Positions 52,471-60,768 of a stretch of DNA of 64,000 nt are shown here, piece after piece. The DNA is from SCGC-AG-212-J23 sp035762345. GTDB lineage: Bacteria > Pseudomonadota > Gammaproteobacteria > Burkholderiales > SG8-39. The stretch is from the NCBI GenBank assembly GCA_035762345.1, contig DASTPE010000079.1, positions 1 through 64,000 of the forward strand, given 5' to 3'. A program made the translations under genes and the position numbers. A model generated the notes under the pieces. The model was given only the letters and a program-made list of their open reading frames with translations, was not told the DNA's origin and searched no databases. Position 1 is the first letter of the stretch; the number at the start of each line of letters is the position of its first letter.

Positions 52471-54591
52471 ATGAAACCTAGACTCCTCTCGGTCCTGGTC
52501 GCAAATCTCTTCGTCGCCGCCGCACCTGCGCTCGCCCAGGACGCGATGGAAGTGTCCGGGTCGGTGAGCGCAGGAATCCGCTATATCGATAACAACGCGG
52601 CCGATCCCTCGAAGTTCACCGAGTACCGCGACCTGGAAGACGGCACCTCGGGTATTTTCGGGTTCGAGTTTCGCGGCCGCAGCCAGAACAATTATTTCAA
52701 TGCCTACGGCGAGAATCTCGGGAACGACGACCAGTACCTTGACTTGAATGGCGGCCGCTACCAGACGTTCAAGTACCGCATCTACAGCGACCACCTGCGG
52801 CACAACCTCGGCTCGGGCCCGGGCGCGCTTTCCCCCTTCTCCGGAATCGGCGGTGCAACTATCACTGCGCCTTTCCCCCTGCCCGCGGTGGGAACGTGGA
52901 ACAGCTTTGACCATGCCTACAAGCGCCGTGATACCGGCGGCATGTTCGAATGGCAGAAGGCTTCGCCGTGGTATTTCCGCGTCGACGCGAACGAGATCCG
53001 GCGAGATGGCATCAACGTTTATGCCGGGGCGAACGGGACGAGCCCGGGCAACGGCTTCACCGACCTGCCGGTGCCGATCGACTGGCTGACGCGCAACTAC
53101 GCGGCCGAGGTCGGCTACTCGACCAAGCGCGGACATATGGCGGTCAACCTCAGCTACAGCACGTTCGAGAACGAGAACCAAGTGCTGCGCTGGTCGAACC
53201 GCTTTTTCGCCAACGGCCTGGACACCACGGTGCTGCCGCCGGATAACGACCTCATCCGCGTCGCGGTCAACGGCAACCTGAGACAGCTGCCGATCGATTC
53301 GACCCTCGCGGGGCGGTTCACCTACAGCAAGCTGACCAATTCCGTCCCGATGCAGCTCAACATGCTTTCCACCGGCGGCGCGTTCCCGGCCACGAATCCG
53401 AGCCAGGGTAACTTCGAGGGCGACGTCGTCAAGTACACCCTCGGGCTGGCGTTCAACTCCCGACCGACCCAGGCGCTCGACACCAAGGTCTATTACAACT
53501 GGATCAAGGAAGAGAACGACTCGACGCACATGAACTTCGTGCCGGGGACCGGTCTCACCGGCGGGACGTGCACGACTGTCGATTGCTCGAACCATCTCTT
53601 CGGGTACGAAAAGCACCAGATCGGAGCCGAAGCGGGCTACCGCCTGACGCGTGCGAACAAGTTCACCGGCGGGCTCGAATGGACCGATATCGATCGCGAG
53701 CGCGAGGATTTCGACCACAACGAAGAGTGGCGCGCGTTCGTCGAGTGGAAGAACAGCTCGTTCGACTGGATGACGTCGCGGATCAAGTACCAGTACATGG
53801 AGCGCACTGGGGATTTCAACCCGAACATCCCCGTGCTTACCCAGAATCCCATGGATCTCTTCGTGCGGCGTTTCGACGTCGCGAACGTAGAGCAGAACCT
53901 GGTCAAGCTCGCCCTCGACTTCGCCCCGGCGCCGCTGTTCGACATCGGCGTCGAGGCGATCTACAAGGAGAACAAGTACAAGGACACGATCCTCGGCCGC
54001 ACCGAGGATACGCGCCACGAGCTTTACGGCAGCGTAAGCTACGGCGATCCGAAGAGGTGGCGGGTGCATCTCTTCGGTGACATCGAATACGTCAAGTTCG
54101 ACTCGTTCCACCGCGTCGGCACCGGAAATCCCGATCCGGGTTCAGGATCGAACGCCACCACTTTCAACTGGGCTTCGAAGAACGAAGACGACTCCTGGCA
54201 GGTCGGCATCGGCGCCGACTGGGCGGCGCTGCCGCGCCTGATGATCAAGGCCTCGCTCATCTACGCCGAGACCGATGGGCACACGGACTTTACGGTCGCG
54301 CCCGGCGGCCCGACGACCCCGTTCGCGCCGATCGAAGCGAGCGACGACACGACGCGGGTCTCGTTCAATCTCAAGGGGATCTATCAGCTCGACCGGCAGT
54401 GGGAGCTTACGGCCGGCTATGCCTACGAGAAATATCGCTATAGCGACATCGCCTACGACAATACGCGGTACGTGGCTCCCTTGCCGCCCGCAGGCCTTAC
54501 TAACACTGCCTCGAGCATCGTCACCGGGCAGTTCTCGTTCCAGAACTACGAAGCGCACATCGCCTACCTCGTCGCGAAGTATCGCTTCTAG
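52471..54591 (+). CDS. mtrB: MtrB/PioB-family outer-membrane barrel (electron conduit porin), 706 aa
   Basis: A signal peptide (LVANLFVAAAPALAQ) is followed by a long series of amphipathic strands with alternating aromatic residues to a terminal Phe (ALEAHIAYLVAKYRF-type end), typical of the 26-28-strand MtrB/PioB barrel. The ribosome site AGGAGG precedes ATG. The N-terminal CxxC of Shewanella MtrB is absent; only one cysteine pair (GGTCTTVDC) lies mid-protein. It should sheath the decaheme protein. Confidence 0.93.
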   Translation: MKPRLLSVLVANLFVAAAPALAQDAMEVSGSVSAGIRYIDNNAADPSKFTEYRDLEDGTSGIFGFEFRGRSQNNYFNAYGENLGNDDQYLDLNGGRYQTFKYRIYSDHLRHNLGSGPGALSPFSGIGGATITAPFPLPAVGTWNSFDHAYKRRDTGGMFEWQKASPWYFRVDANEIRRDGINVYAGANGTSPGNGFTDLPVPIDWLTRNYAAEVGYSTKRGHMAVNLSYSTFENENQVLRWSNRFFANGLDTTVLPPDNDLIRVAVNGNLRQLPIDSTLAGRFTYSKLTNSVPMQLNMLSTGGAFPATNPSQGNFEGDVVKYTLGLAFNSRPTQALDTKVYYNWIKEENDSTHMNFVPGTGLTGGTCTTVDCSNHLFGYEKHQIGAEAGYRLTRANKFTGGLEWTDIDREREDFDHNEEWRAFVEWKNSSFDWMTSRIKYQYMERTGDFNPNIPVLTQNPMDLFVRRFDVANVEQNLVKLALDFAPAPLFDIGVEAIYKENKYKDTILGRTEDTRHELYGSVSYGDPKRWRVHLFGDIEYVKFDSFHRVGTGNPDPGSGSNATTFNWASKNEDDSWQVGIGADWAALPRLMIKASLIYAETDGHTDFTVAPGGPTTPFAPIEASDDTTRVSFNLKGIYQLDRQWELTAGYAYEKYRYSDIAYDNTRYVAPLPPAGLTNTASSIVTGQFSFQNYEAHIAYLVAKYRF

Positions 54592-54603
54592 TCCCCGCGT
54601 CGC

Positions 54604-54629
54604 GGCCCGGGTGGTCAACCGCCCGGGCC
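54604..54629 (+). promoter_or_regulatory. Strong intercistronic hairpin after mtrB
   Basis: GGCCCGGGTGG pairs with CCGCCCGGGCC (one G-T) around the tetraloop TCAA, 13 bases after the mtrB stop. No T-run follows, so it may stabilise the mtrAB transcript 3' end or partly attenuate transcription into the small cytochrome genes. Confidence 0.6.
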
Positions 54630-54679
54630 CACGATGCGTTATACAATCCAATCGGCTCTACACCCCGGAGGGAGACTTC

Positions 54680-54961
54680 ATGAAAGCAAGCGTGCTTGTG
54701 ATTGCCGCTGCGGCGGCGCTGGCGGCGGGTGCGGCGTATGCCCAGTCGGGCGCGGACGTGCTCAAGTCGAAGGGCTGTCTGAACTGCCACGAGGCCGACA
54801 AGAAGAAGGTCGGGCCTGCGTTCAAGGACATCGCGGCCAAGCAGAAGGGCAAGCAGGCCGAGCTGGTCGCGAAGCTAAAGGAAGGCAAGGGCCACCCGAA
54901 GATCGCCGCGTCGGACGCCGAGCTGAACGCTGCCGTGCAGGCGGTCCTCGCGACAAAATAG
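54680..54961 (+). CDS. Monoheme class I cytochrome c lacking the Met ligand, 93 aa
   Basis: A signal peptide ends in GAAYAQ. One heme motif, CLNCH (Cys33-His37), precedes VGPAFKDIAAK and GKGHPKIAASDAELNAAVQAV. The cytochrome c551/552 fold normally supplies a distal Met near the C-terminus; here the only Met is the start, and the matching place reads GHPK (His72, Lys74). The related N-terminal domain of the 719-residue protein at 61837-63996 reads GHPM. A strong ribosome site GGAGGGAG precedes ATG. Confidence 0.9.
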   Translation: MKASVLVIAAAAALAAGAAYAQSGADVLKSKGCLNCHEADKKKVGPAFKDIAAKQKGKQAELVAKLKEGKGHPKIAASDAELNAAVQAVLATK

Positions 54962-54979
54962 TCTGAGAAGCGCCGCCGC

Positions 54980-55606
54980 TTGGATTCCCGGGTCGCACTC
55001 ATAGCGCTCGCCGCGTCGGCGGCGCTCGTCATGCCTCAGCAGAGTGCGGCACAGGCGCGCAGCGGCAAGGAAGTCGTCGAGTCCACCTGCATTACCTGTC
55101 ACGGCAGCGGCGCGCAGGGCGCGCCGAAGATCGGCGACCGCAAGGCCTGGAGCCAGCGCGCCAACCAGGGCTTGTCGAGCCTTACGCTGAGCGCGATCAA
55201 GGGGATCCGCAACATGCCGCCGCACGGCGGCAACACGGGTCTCACCGATCTCGAGCTCGCCCGCGGCGTCGCCTACATGGTGAACGCCTCGGGCGGCAAG
55301 TGGACCGAGCCTGCGAGCGCTACCGAGCTCAAGGCCGAGCGCGGCGGCGCGCAGGTGGTGAAGGCTCAGTGCTCCAAATGCCACCAGGACGGCAAGGGCG
55401 GGGCGCCGAAAATCGGCGATCGCGAAGCGTGGAGCAAGCGCCTCAACCAGGGAATCGACCGGGCGGTGAGCTCGGCGATCCACGGCCACGGCGGCATGCC
55501 GCCGCGCGGCGACAAGGCCGACCTGACCGACGGCGAAGTACGCGCCGCGATCCTCTACATGTTCAATCCGAAGACGCCGCCCAAGGCCGAGGCGAAGAAG
55601 AAGTAA
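54980..55606 (+). CDS. Diheme cytochrome c (two c5-type domains), 208 aa
   Basis: Signal peptide (LIALAASAALVMPQQSAAQA) and two heme domains: CITCH at Cys37 with Met79 (NMPPHGG), and CSKCH at Cys131 with Met173 (GMPPRG). The repeated GAPKIGDR-AWSxR-NQG and MPP pattern is cytochrome c5-like and shows internal duplication. A Lys-rich tail follows. The start is TTG 54980. Likely a soluble periplasmic shuttle for the conduit. It ends five bases from the convergent tetraheme gene. Confidence 0.92.
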   Translation: MDSRVALIALAASAALVMPQQSAAQARSGKEVVESTCITCHGSGAQGAPKIGDRKAWSQRANQGLSSLTLSAIKGIRNMPPHGGNTGLTDLELARGVAYMVNASGGKWTEPASATELKAERGGAQVVKAQCSKCHQDGKGGAPKIGDREAWSKRLNQGIDRAVSSAIHGHGGMPPRGDKADLTDGEVRAAILYMFNPKTPPKAEAKKK

Positions 55607-55611
55607 GGCGG

Positions 55612-56748
55612 TTACTTGGCCGGCTGCGCGGCGTAGGTCGCGGACAGGCTTTCGATGATGCTGTCGCTGTAGGGCAGGCTCATCTTGTGCATCATCGAAC
55701 TCTCGCGCCTGTCGTCCCGATAGGCTCTCAGTGCCATGATCAGGTAGTCCCGGTCCTGCCCTTTGATCTTGGGTACGACCATGCCCGGGATCTCGGCCTC
55801 TGCGCCATGGCAGCGCTCGCAGCGCTCGGTGAGGTCTTTGACCAGGGTCTGGCCTTTCTCCGCAGCTTTCGATTTCTGCACCGAATAGAACGCGGCGATG
55901 TTCTGGATGTCCTTTTCGCTCAGCCCGGTGACGTAGAGGCGCATGTTCTCCCGCTTGCGGGTCGTGCGGTAGGCCTTGATGGCGTCGACGAGGTAGCGCG
56001 CGTCCTGCCCCGCGAGGCTTGGCGTGCTGGTGTCGGTGCTTACGCCGTTCGCGCCGTGACATCCACCGCATACAGCGCTTAAAGGCTCGCCCGCCACCGG
56101 GTCGCCGAAAGCCGACACGCCGCGAGGCGTCGGCGCTTGGGAGGCGAAATAAAGCGCGAGGCTCTCCATGTCGAGCCTGGACATGCCCGGCAACAGGGCG
56201 TGCATTGGCGCCGCCTTGCGCTCCTTCTTCAGGTATTCCTGGATTGCGATGACGAGGTACTGCGGTTGCTGGCCGGCCAGGCTCGGCGTTCCGGAAATCT
56301 TGCTGTTGCCGTCGTCGCCATGGCACTTGGCGCAGGCGCTCGCCAGGGCCTTGCCCCGGTCATACGGGGAAACCTGCGTCGCGTCCTTTGCGGCGCCGGA
56401 GTCGACGGGCGGCAGGCTCGCGTAGTAAGCGGCGAGGTTGACTGCGTCCGGGTCGCTCATGTGCGCCGCGATTTCCCTCAGCGCCGCGTGCGTGCGCTTG
56501 CCTTCCTTGTAGGCCTTCAGCGCCGCCACGAGGTAGCGCTCGCGCTGAGCCGCCAGGTGCGGAATGGCCGGCGCGGTGCCTTTGCCGTCCAAGCCGTGGC
56601 ATGCCTTGCATTCGCGCTCGGCGAAGGCCTTGCCCGCGGCAAGATCCACCGGGACCGGCTTCCCGACTCCCGCTTTCGTTGGCGCGGAATCCTGGTCGGT
56701 GCAGCCGAGCAGCGCGATCAATAGCAACCCCAGCTTGAGACTTTTCAT
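55612..56748 (-). CDS. Tetraheme cytochrome c lipoprotein of four c4/c553-like domains, 378 aa
   Basis: A lipoprotein signal (LLLIALLGC, lipid Cys16) then four heme domains with CxxCH at Cys47, 139, 227 and 310, each followed by PSLAGQ or PHLAAQ and a YL-x-A-x-x-AY helix. The pattern is a repeated cytochrome c4/c553 unit of about 90 residues. It is anchored in a membrane, facing the periplasm. The ribosome site GAGGAA precedes ATG 56748. Paralogous to the protein at 57570-58766. Confidence 0.92.
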   Translation of the reverse strand: MKSLKLGLLLIALLGCTDQDSAPTKAGVGKPVPVDLAAGKAFAERECKACHGLDGKGTAPAIPHLAAQRERYLVAALKAYKEGKRTHAALREIAAHMSDPDAVNLAAYYASLPPVDSGAAKDATQVSPYDRGKALASACAKCHGDDGNSKISGTPSLAGQQPQYLVIAIQEYLKKERKAAPMHALLPGMSRLDMESLALYFASQAPTPRGVSAFGDPVAGEPLSAVCGGCHGANGVSTDTSTPSLAGQDARYLVDAIKAYRTTRKRENMRLYVTGLSEKDIQNIAAFYSVQKSKAAEKGQTLVKDLTERCERCHGAEAEIPGMVVPKIKGQDRDYLIMALRAYRDDRRESSMMHKMSLPYSDSIIESLSATYAAQPAK

Positions 56749-56769
56749 GGATTCCTCGAGCACGATTGG

Positions 56770-57573
56770 TCAGCCGACGTCGGTAGCCTCGCCTTCCTGC
56801 CTCTGCAGGACCACCGATGGCGGATGGGAGAACCACATCTGGTACATCGACACCACCCACATGAAGGCGAATGACAGGCCCATCAGGGCGCCGCCGGCGA
56901 TCACCACCCAGGCGAACGGGTGGTACACCTTGGTGAAGTACCACGACCCGATGTCCATCGTGAGAGCGACGAACGGGAACGCGACGACGGTGCACTTGAA
57001 CCAGACCGGCCGCACATAGGCGTGGCTGAAAATTGTTCCGAGGATGAAAAAGACAAAAGTCAGGCCGAAGAAGTGGATGTGCGAGACGCGCACGAGCGTG
57101 AAGAGGGCCGTACCGGTATCGCGCTCGATGACTTTCTGTACGTTGTCGTAGCCGTTCAGGTTCGGCAGGTGCGGATTGCTACCGTCGTGGCACGCCAGGC
57201 AGCGCCGGTCGAACGTCGTGCGGATCTCCTTTTCGTAGCGCGCGCGCTCGCCGCCTTCCTGCGCCCAGGAGACGAGCGTTGTGAGCTCCTCGCGTGGCAG
57301 CATTCCCGCCATCGATCCGCGCAGCGCCGCTTCGAGGCGCGAGCCCTTGCCGCTGCCGCTGTACGCGATCACCACGTCCTCGTAGGACAGCGTACGCGGA
57401 TTGCCGTCCTTGCCGGAGTAGGTGTGGAACAAGTAAATCATGGCGAAGAGGTACGCAGTCCCGAGGATCAGCAAGGTCGCCGTATACAGCACGCGCAGGC
57501 TGTACGGCAGCTCCGAGAAATGCCGATAAAGGCGGTGCAGCGGCACGTCATTCACATTCGCGTCCTTTTTCAC
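56770..57573 (-). CDS. Membrane protein with one CxxCH and four helices, 267 aa
   Basis: One N-terminal helix (residues 29-50) is followed by a periplasmic segment with CLACH (Cys125-His129) and then three helices (about 161-183, 193-213, 219-245). Histidines in SHIHFFG (165, 167), SHAY (184) and YHPF (218) could bind b-type heme. No named family is recognised with confidence. GTG 57573 overlaps the tetraheme stop (GTGA), so it is part of the same operon and probably part of the membrane complex. Confidence 0.8.
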   Translation of the reverse strand: MKKDANVNDVPLHRLYRHFSELPYSLRVLYTATLLILGTAYLFAMIYLFHTYSGKDGNPRTLSYEDVVIAYSGSGKGSRLEAALRGSMAGMLPREELTTLVSWAQEGGERARYEKEIRTTFDRRCLACHDGSNPHLPNLNGYDNVQKVIERDTGTALFTLVRVSHIHFFGLTFVFFILGTIFSHAYVRPVWFKCTVVAFPFVALTMDIGSWYFTKVYHPFAWVVIAGGALMGLSFAFMWVVSMYQMWFSHPPSVVLQRQEGEATDVG

Positions 57574-58766
57574 TTGCCGGCTTTCTTGCCCGCGGGTGCC
57601 GGCACGATCACGTAAGTCACGGCACGGGCGGTCTGGCGCGCATAGTGGGCCGAGATATCCTTCACATCGCTCTCGCTCATTAATGCGGACATGGCGGCCA
57701 TGGCCGTACTCTTGCGCGCCCCCTTGCGGTAGTCGTGCAGCACCTGCTCGAGCCAGTCGGCGCGCTGCGCGGCGAGGCGCGGCATGAGCGGGTCGGTGCT
57801 GTTGCCGTTGGGACCGTGGCAGCGGTCGCAGCGCTCCGACCACTCAGCAAGCGTCAGCGGGCGGCGTACGTTGAGCGGCTGTGGCTGCTGGGCCGCGTAG
57901 TAGGCCGCGATGTCGTGCATCGCCTTCTCGTTGAGATCCGCCGCCGCTCCCTTCATCGATTCGTCCTTGCGCGAGCCGTCCTTGTACGCCTGGGTGGCAG
58001 CCGCCAGGTACTGCGCGTCCTGGCCGGCGAGGCTCGGTGTCGCCGGATTTCCGCTGACTCCCTGATCGCCGTGACAGGCGCCGCAGGCCGCCGCAGCCTT
58101 CTTGCCCGCTGCTGCGTCGCCGACGGCAGGGGTCTGCGCCCGAGCGGGTTTTTGTAGTGCATAGAAGAGCGCCAAGTTGCCCAGGTCGGCGTCGCTCACG
58201 CCCGCGGCCAGTGCCTTCATCATGTCGTTAGGGCGCTGGCCGCTCTTGTAGGCTGCCATCGCCGCAATAAGATACTTCGGATCGAGAGCGACCAGGCTCG
58301 GCATGCCGGGCATCGCGCTGACGCCGGCCTCTCCGTGGCAGGCTCCACAGGCCGCAGCCGCCGCCTTGCCCGCCTGCAACGGATCGGATTTGGCCGCAGC
58401 CGCTTTGCCGGGTGCCGCCGCGGGACGCGGCGGATCGAGGCTCGCGTAGTAGGCCGCCACTTTGACGAGCGCATCGTCGCTCAAGTACCGCACGATTCCG
58501 GTCATGGCGCCCTGCACGCGAGCGCCATGGCGATAGGCCCGTAGCTGGAGGTCGAGATACGCCGCGCGCTGCGCGGCGAGGTGCGGCACGCCCTTGGTTG
58601 CGCTTACTCCGTTCGCGCCGTGACAGCGTGCGCAGGAGGCTTCCGCGATGCGCTTGCCCTCCGCGATCTCGACCGTCGTGGCATACACGGCCCGAAGCTC
58701 GTCCTCTGCAGGACTTGCGGCGAGTGCCGCAGTGCTGACCAGCAAGCCCGCCCACAGGATCTTCAT
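57570..58766 (-). CDS. Tetraheme cytochrome c of four c4/c553-like domains, 398 aa
   Basis: Signal peptide (LLVSTAALAASPA) and four CxxCH motifs at Cys45, 140, 228 and 313, with repeated PSLAGQDAQYL / PRLAAQRADWL segments. Domains 2 and 3 are the most alike (both ACGACHG). It probably carries electrons between the NrfD complex and other periplasmic cytochromes. ATG 58766 overlaps the NrfD stop by four bases. Confidence 0.92.
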   Translation of the reverse strand: MKILWAGLLVSTAALAASPAEDELRAVYATTVEIAEGKRIAEASCARCHGANGVSATKGVPHLAAQRAAYLDLQLRAYRHGARVQGAMTGIVRYLSDDALVKVAAYYASLDPPRPAAAPGKAAAAKSDPLQAGKAAAAACGACHGEAGVSAMPGMPSLVALDPKYLIAAMAAYKSGQRPNDMMKALAAGVSDADLGNLALFYALQKPARAQTPAVGDAAAGKKAAAACGACHGDQGVSGNPATPSLAGQDAQYLAAATQAYKDGSRKDESMKGAAADLNEKAMHDIAAYYAAQQPQPLNVRRPLTLAEWSERCDRCHGPNGNSTDPLMPRLAAQRADWLEQVLHDYRKGARKSTAMAAMSALMSESDVKDISAHYARQTARAVTYVIVPAPAGKKAGK

Positions 58767-59938
58767 GATGCGGTCTTGTGCTCCCAAGGGGGAAGGAGCC
58801 GGGTGATTCCCAGCAATACAACCAATGGCGCAACGACCAGCGCGAGGGCACTGATCAAGCCTTCCTTGCCGAAGATCTGCATCGGGTACTCGAGCAGCCC
58901 CTTGCCCGTCTTCGAGATCTCTTGGCCGCCGATGACGACGTTCCAGCGCATCATGAACACTGAGAGCAGCACCAGGCAGGCGCTCAGCGTGACGCCCAAG
59001 ACCAGCGCTCTGCCCGCGGTGCCGCGCCAGATCATATAGGACAGCCACGCAAGCGGCACGATCGCACCGATACCGAATTGCAGCACGAAGTACGGGATCA
59101 GGAGCGGCCCGGTCACATAGGCCATGATCATCTCGATGCCTTCCCGGGCCTTGTAGACGATGTTGGCGAATTCCAGCCCCTCGAGAACGAAGGCAACGAT
59201 GATGAATGCCCACACGGTATAGGCGAGGCCCTTCACGCACGCGAGATCGATCGGGACCCTGCGCAACTTGCACGACAGCACATAGAGCACGATGAGCAGC
59301 GCCACGCCGGAGATGATGGCCGAGAACAGGAACACGAGCGGCATCAGGTCCGAAGACCACCACTCGCGCGACTTGAGGGAGCCGAACACGAAACCGACGT
59401 AGCCGTGCAGGCCGTGCGCGCCGGGGATGCCGGCGATCGCCAGCCAGAAGATCCATTTCCGGTCGACGCGCAAGGCGCCCTCCGAAACGTCGTACGAGCC
59501 GAGCGTGAGCACGCGGTAGAACGCGCCCAAAGGTCCTTTTCTCTTCTGCGCCTGCGCCACGATATAGGGGCGAAACGCGAACCACGTCTCCACGATCAGC
59601 AGCACGATGTAAAAAGTCGCGAAGTAGCCGAAGGCCGCCATGGCCGAGGTCCAATGCGGCGTGAGCAGGTTGTTGAAGGCGCGCTCGGGATGGCCAAGAT
59701 GCAAAAGCAGCGGCAGCGGCACGAATAACATGAAGCACAGCGAGGTCAGGAGCGCGAGGTGGGCAACGGGCTTCAGGCGCTCGAAACCGAACACCTGGTA
59801 GAGGCTCGACACCGTAAACGCCCCGGCGACCAGGCCGGTGATGTACGGGTAGACGACGATGGCCACCGACCATTCGATCACGGTCTCGTTCGGGTACACC
59901 CAGCCGGCGTAGGGAGCATAGTGGATGAGAGGTTCCAC
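58763..59938 (-). CDS. NrfD/PsrC-family integral membrane quinone oxidoreductase subunit, 391 aa
   Basis: About nine to ten membrane helices with the NrfD pattern: YITGLVAGAFTVSSLY, LHLGHPERAFNNLLTPHWTSAMAAFG and ALVLGVTLSACLVLLSVFMM. NrfD proteins bind quinone at the periplasmic face and pass electrons to a ferredoxin partner, encoded directly upstream here. GTG 59938 overlaps the ferredoxin stop by one base (TAGTG). No catalytic molybdoenzyme gene accompanies it. Confidence 0.94.
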   Translation of the reverse strand: MEPLIHYAPYAGWVYPNETVIEWSVAIVVYPYITGLVAGAFTVSSLYQVFGFERLKPVAHLALLTSLCFMLFVPLPLLLHLGHPERAFNNLLTPHWTSAMAAFGYFATFYIVLLIVETWFAFRPYIVAQAQKRKGPLGAFYRVLTLGSYDVSEGALRVDRKWIFWLAIAGIPGAHGLHGYVGFVFGSLKSREWWSSDLMPLVFLFSAIISGVALLIVLYVLSCKLRRVPIDLACVKGLAYTVWAFIIVAFVLEGLEFANIVYKAREGIEMIMAYVTGPLLIPYFVLQFGIGAIVPLAWLSYMIWRGTAGRALVLGVTLSACLVLLSVFMMRWNVVIGGQEISKTGKGLLEYPMQIFGKEGLISALALVVAPLVVLLGITRLLPPWEHKTAS

Positions 59939-60768
59939 TAGCTCACCTCCTTGTCGATGCCGACATAGAACACGTTCGGCCCATTGCCGGTCTCCGGCTT
60001 GAGCACGTGTACGCGGTTGTTGCGGACGAACAGGCTAATCGCGCTTTGCTTGTCGTTGAGATCACCGAAGACGCGTGCGCCGACCGGACAAGCGTCGACG
60101 CAGGCGGGCTGCAGGCCGCTGGTGATGCGGTGATAGCACCACGTGCACTTGTCGGATACGCCCTTTTCTTCGTCGAAGAAGCGCGCGCCGTAGGGACAGG
60201 CCTGCACGCAGTACCGGCAGCCGATGCAGTATTCATGGTCGATGAGCACCACCCCGTCTTTGGCCTTGTAGGTCGCGCCGACCGGGCACACCTGCACACA
60301 GGGCGGGTGCTCGCACTGGTTGCACAGCTTGGGGACGAAGAAGGCCTTCTCGACTTTCGCGTTCTGGTAGCGGTTGGCGAACCGGTACTCGCGCTGCGAG
60401 CCGGAGGCGGCGATGTTGACCGGGTCGGCGTGGCTGTCGATGCGCGGCCTCGCTTCTCCCTCCAGGTAGACGTAGCGCTCCACCCAGGTGCGGAAATGAT
60501 GCGCGGTGAGCGGCACCTTGTTCTCGACCTTGCACGCCTCGACGCAACGCAGGCAGCCGATGCATTTCGTGGCGTCGACGCCGAAAGCCCAGCGGTGCTT
60601 CGTCCAGTCGTAGTCCGCCGTCGGAAAGGATTTCGGGGGCGTAACCGATTCGGTTTTCGCGCCGACTTTGGCGAGCGATGCCGCCGTGCCCGCAGCTACG
60701 GCAGCAGCGCCGAGCTTGCGCAGAAAGTGGCGCCTGGCAAGCAATCCGCTGATTGCCTCGCGCTTCAC
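59938..60768 (-). CDS. Tat-exported ferredoxin with four 4Fe-4S sites (NrfC/DmsB/PsrB-like), 276 aa
   Basis: A Tat signal (ARRHFLRKLGAAAVAAG, Arg12-Arg13) is followed by sixteen cluster cysteines: 69/72/75/79, 149/152/157/161, 181/184/187/191 and 208/211/223/227. This is the standard four-cluster ferredoxin that pairs with NrfD/PsrC. GTG 60768 overlaps the hexaheme stop (GTGA). It should sit on the periplasmic face and pass electrons to the multiheme cytochromes. Confidence 0.94.
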   Translation of the reverse strand: MKREAISGLLARRHFLRKLGAAAVAAGTAASLAKVGAKTESVTPPKSFPTADYDWTKHRWAFGVDATKCIGCLRCVEACKVENKVPLTAHHFRTWVERYVYLEGEARPRIDSHADPVNIAASGSQREYRFANRYQNAKVEKAFFVPKLCNQCEHPPCVQVCPVGATYKAKDGVVLIDHEYCIGCRYCVQACPYGARFFDEEKGVSDKCTWCYHRITSGLQPACVDACPVGARVFGDLNDKQSAISLFVRNNRVHVLKPETGNGPNVFYVGIDKEVS

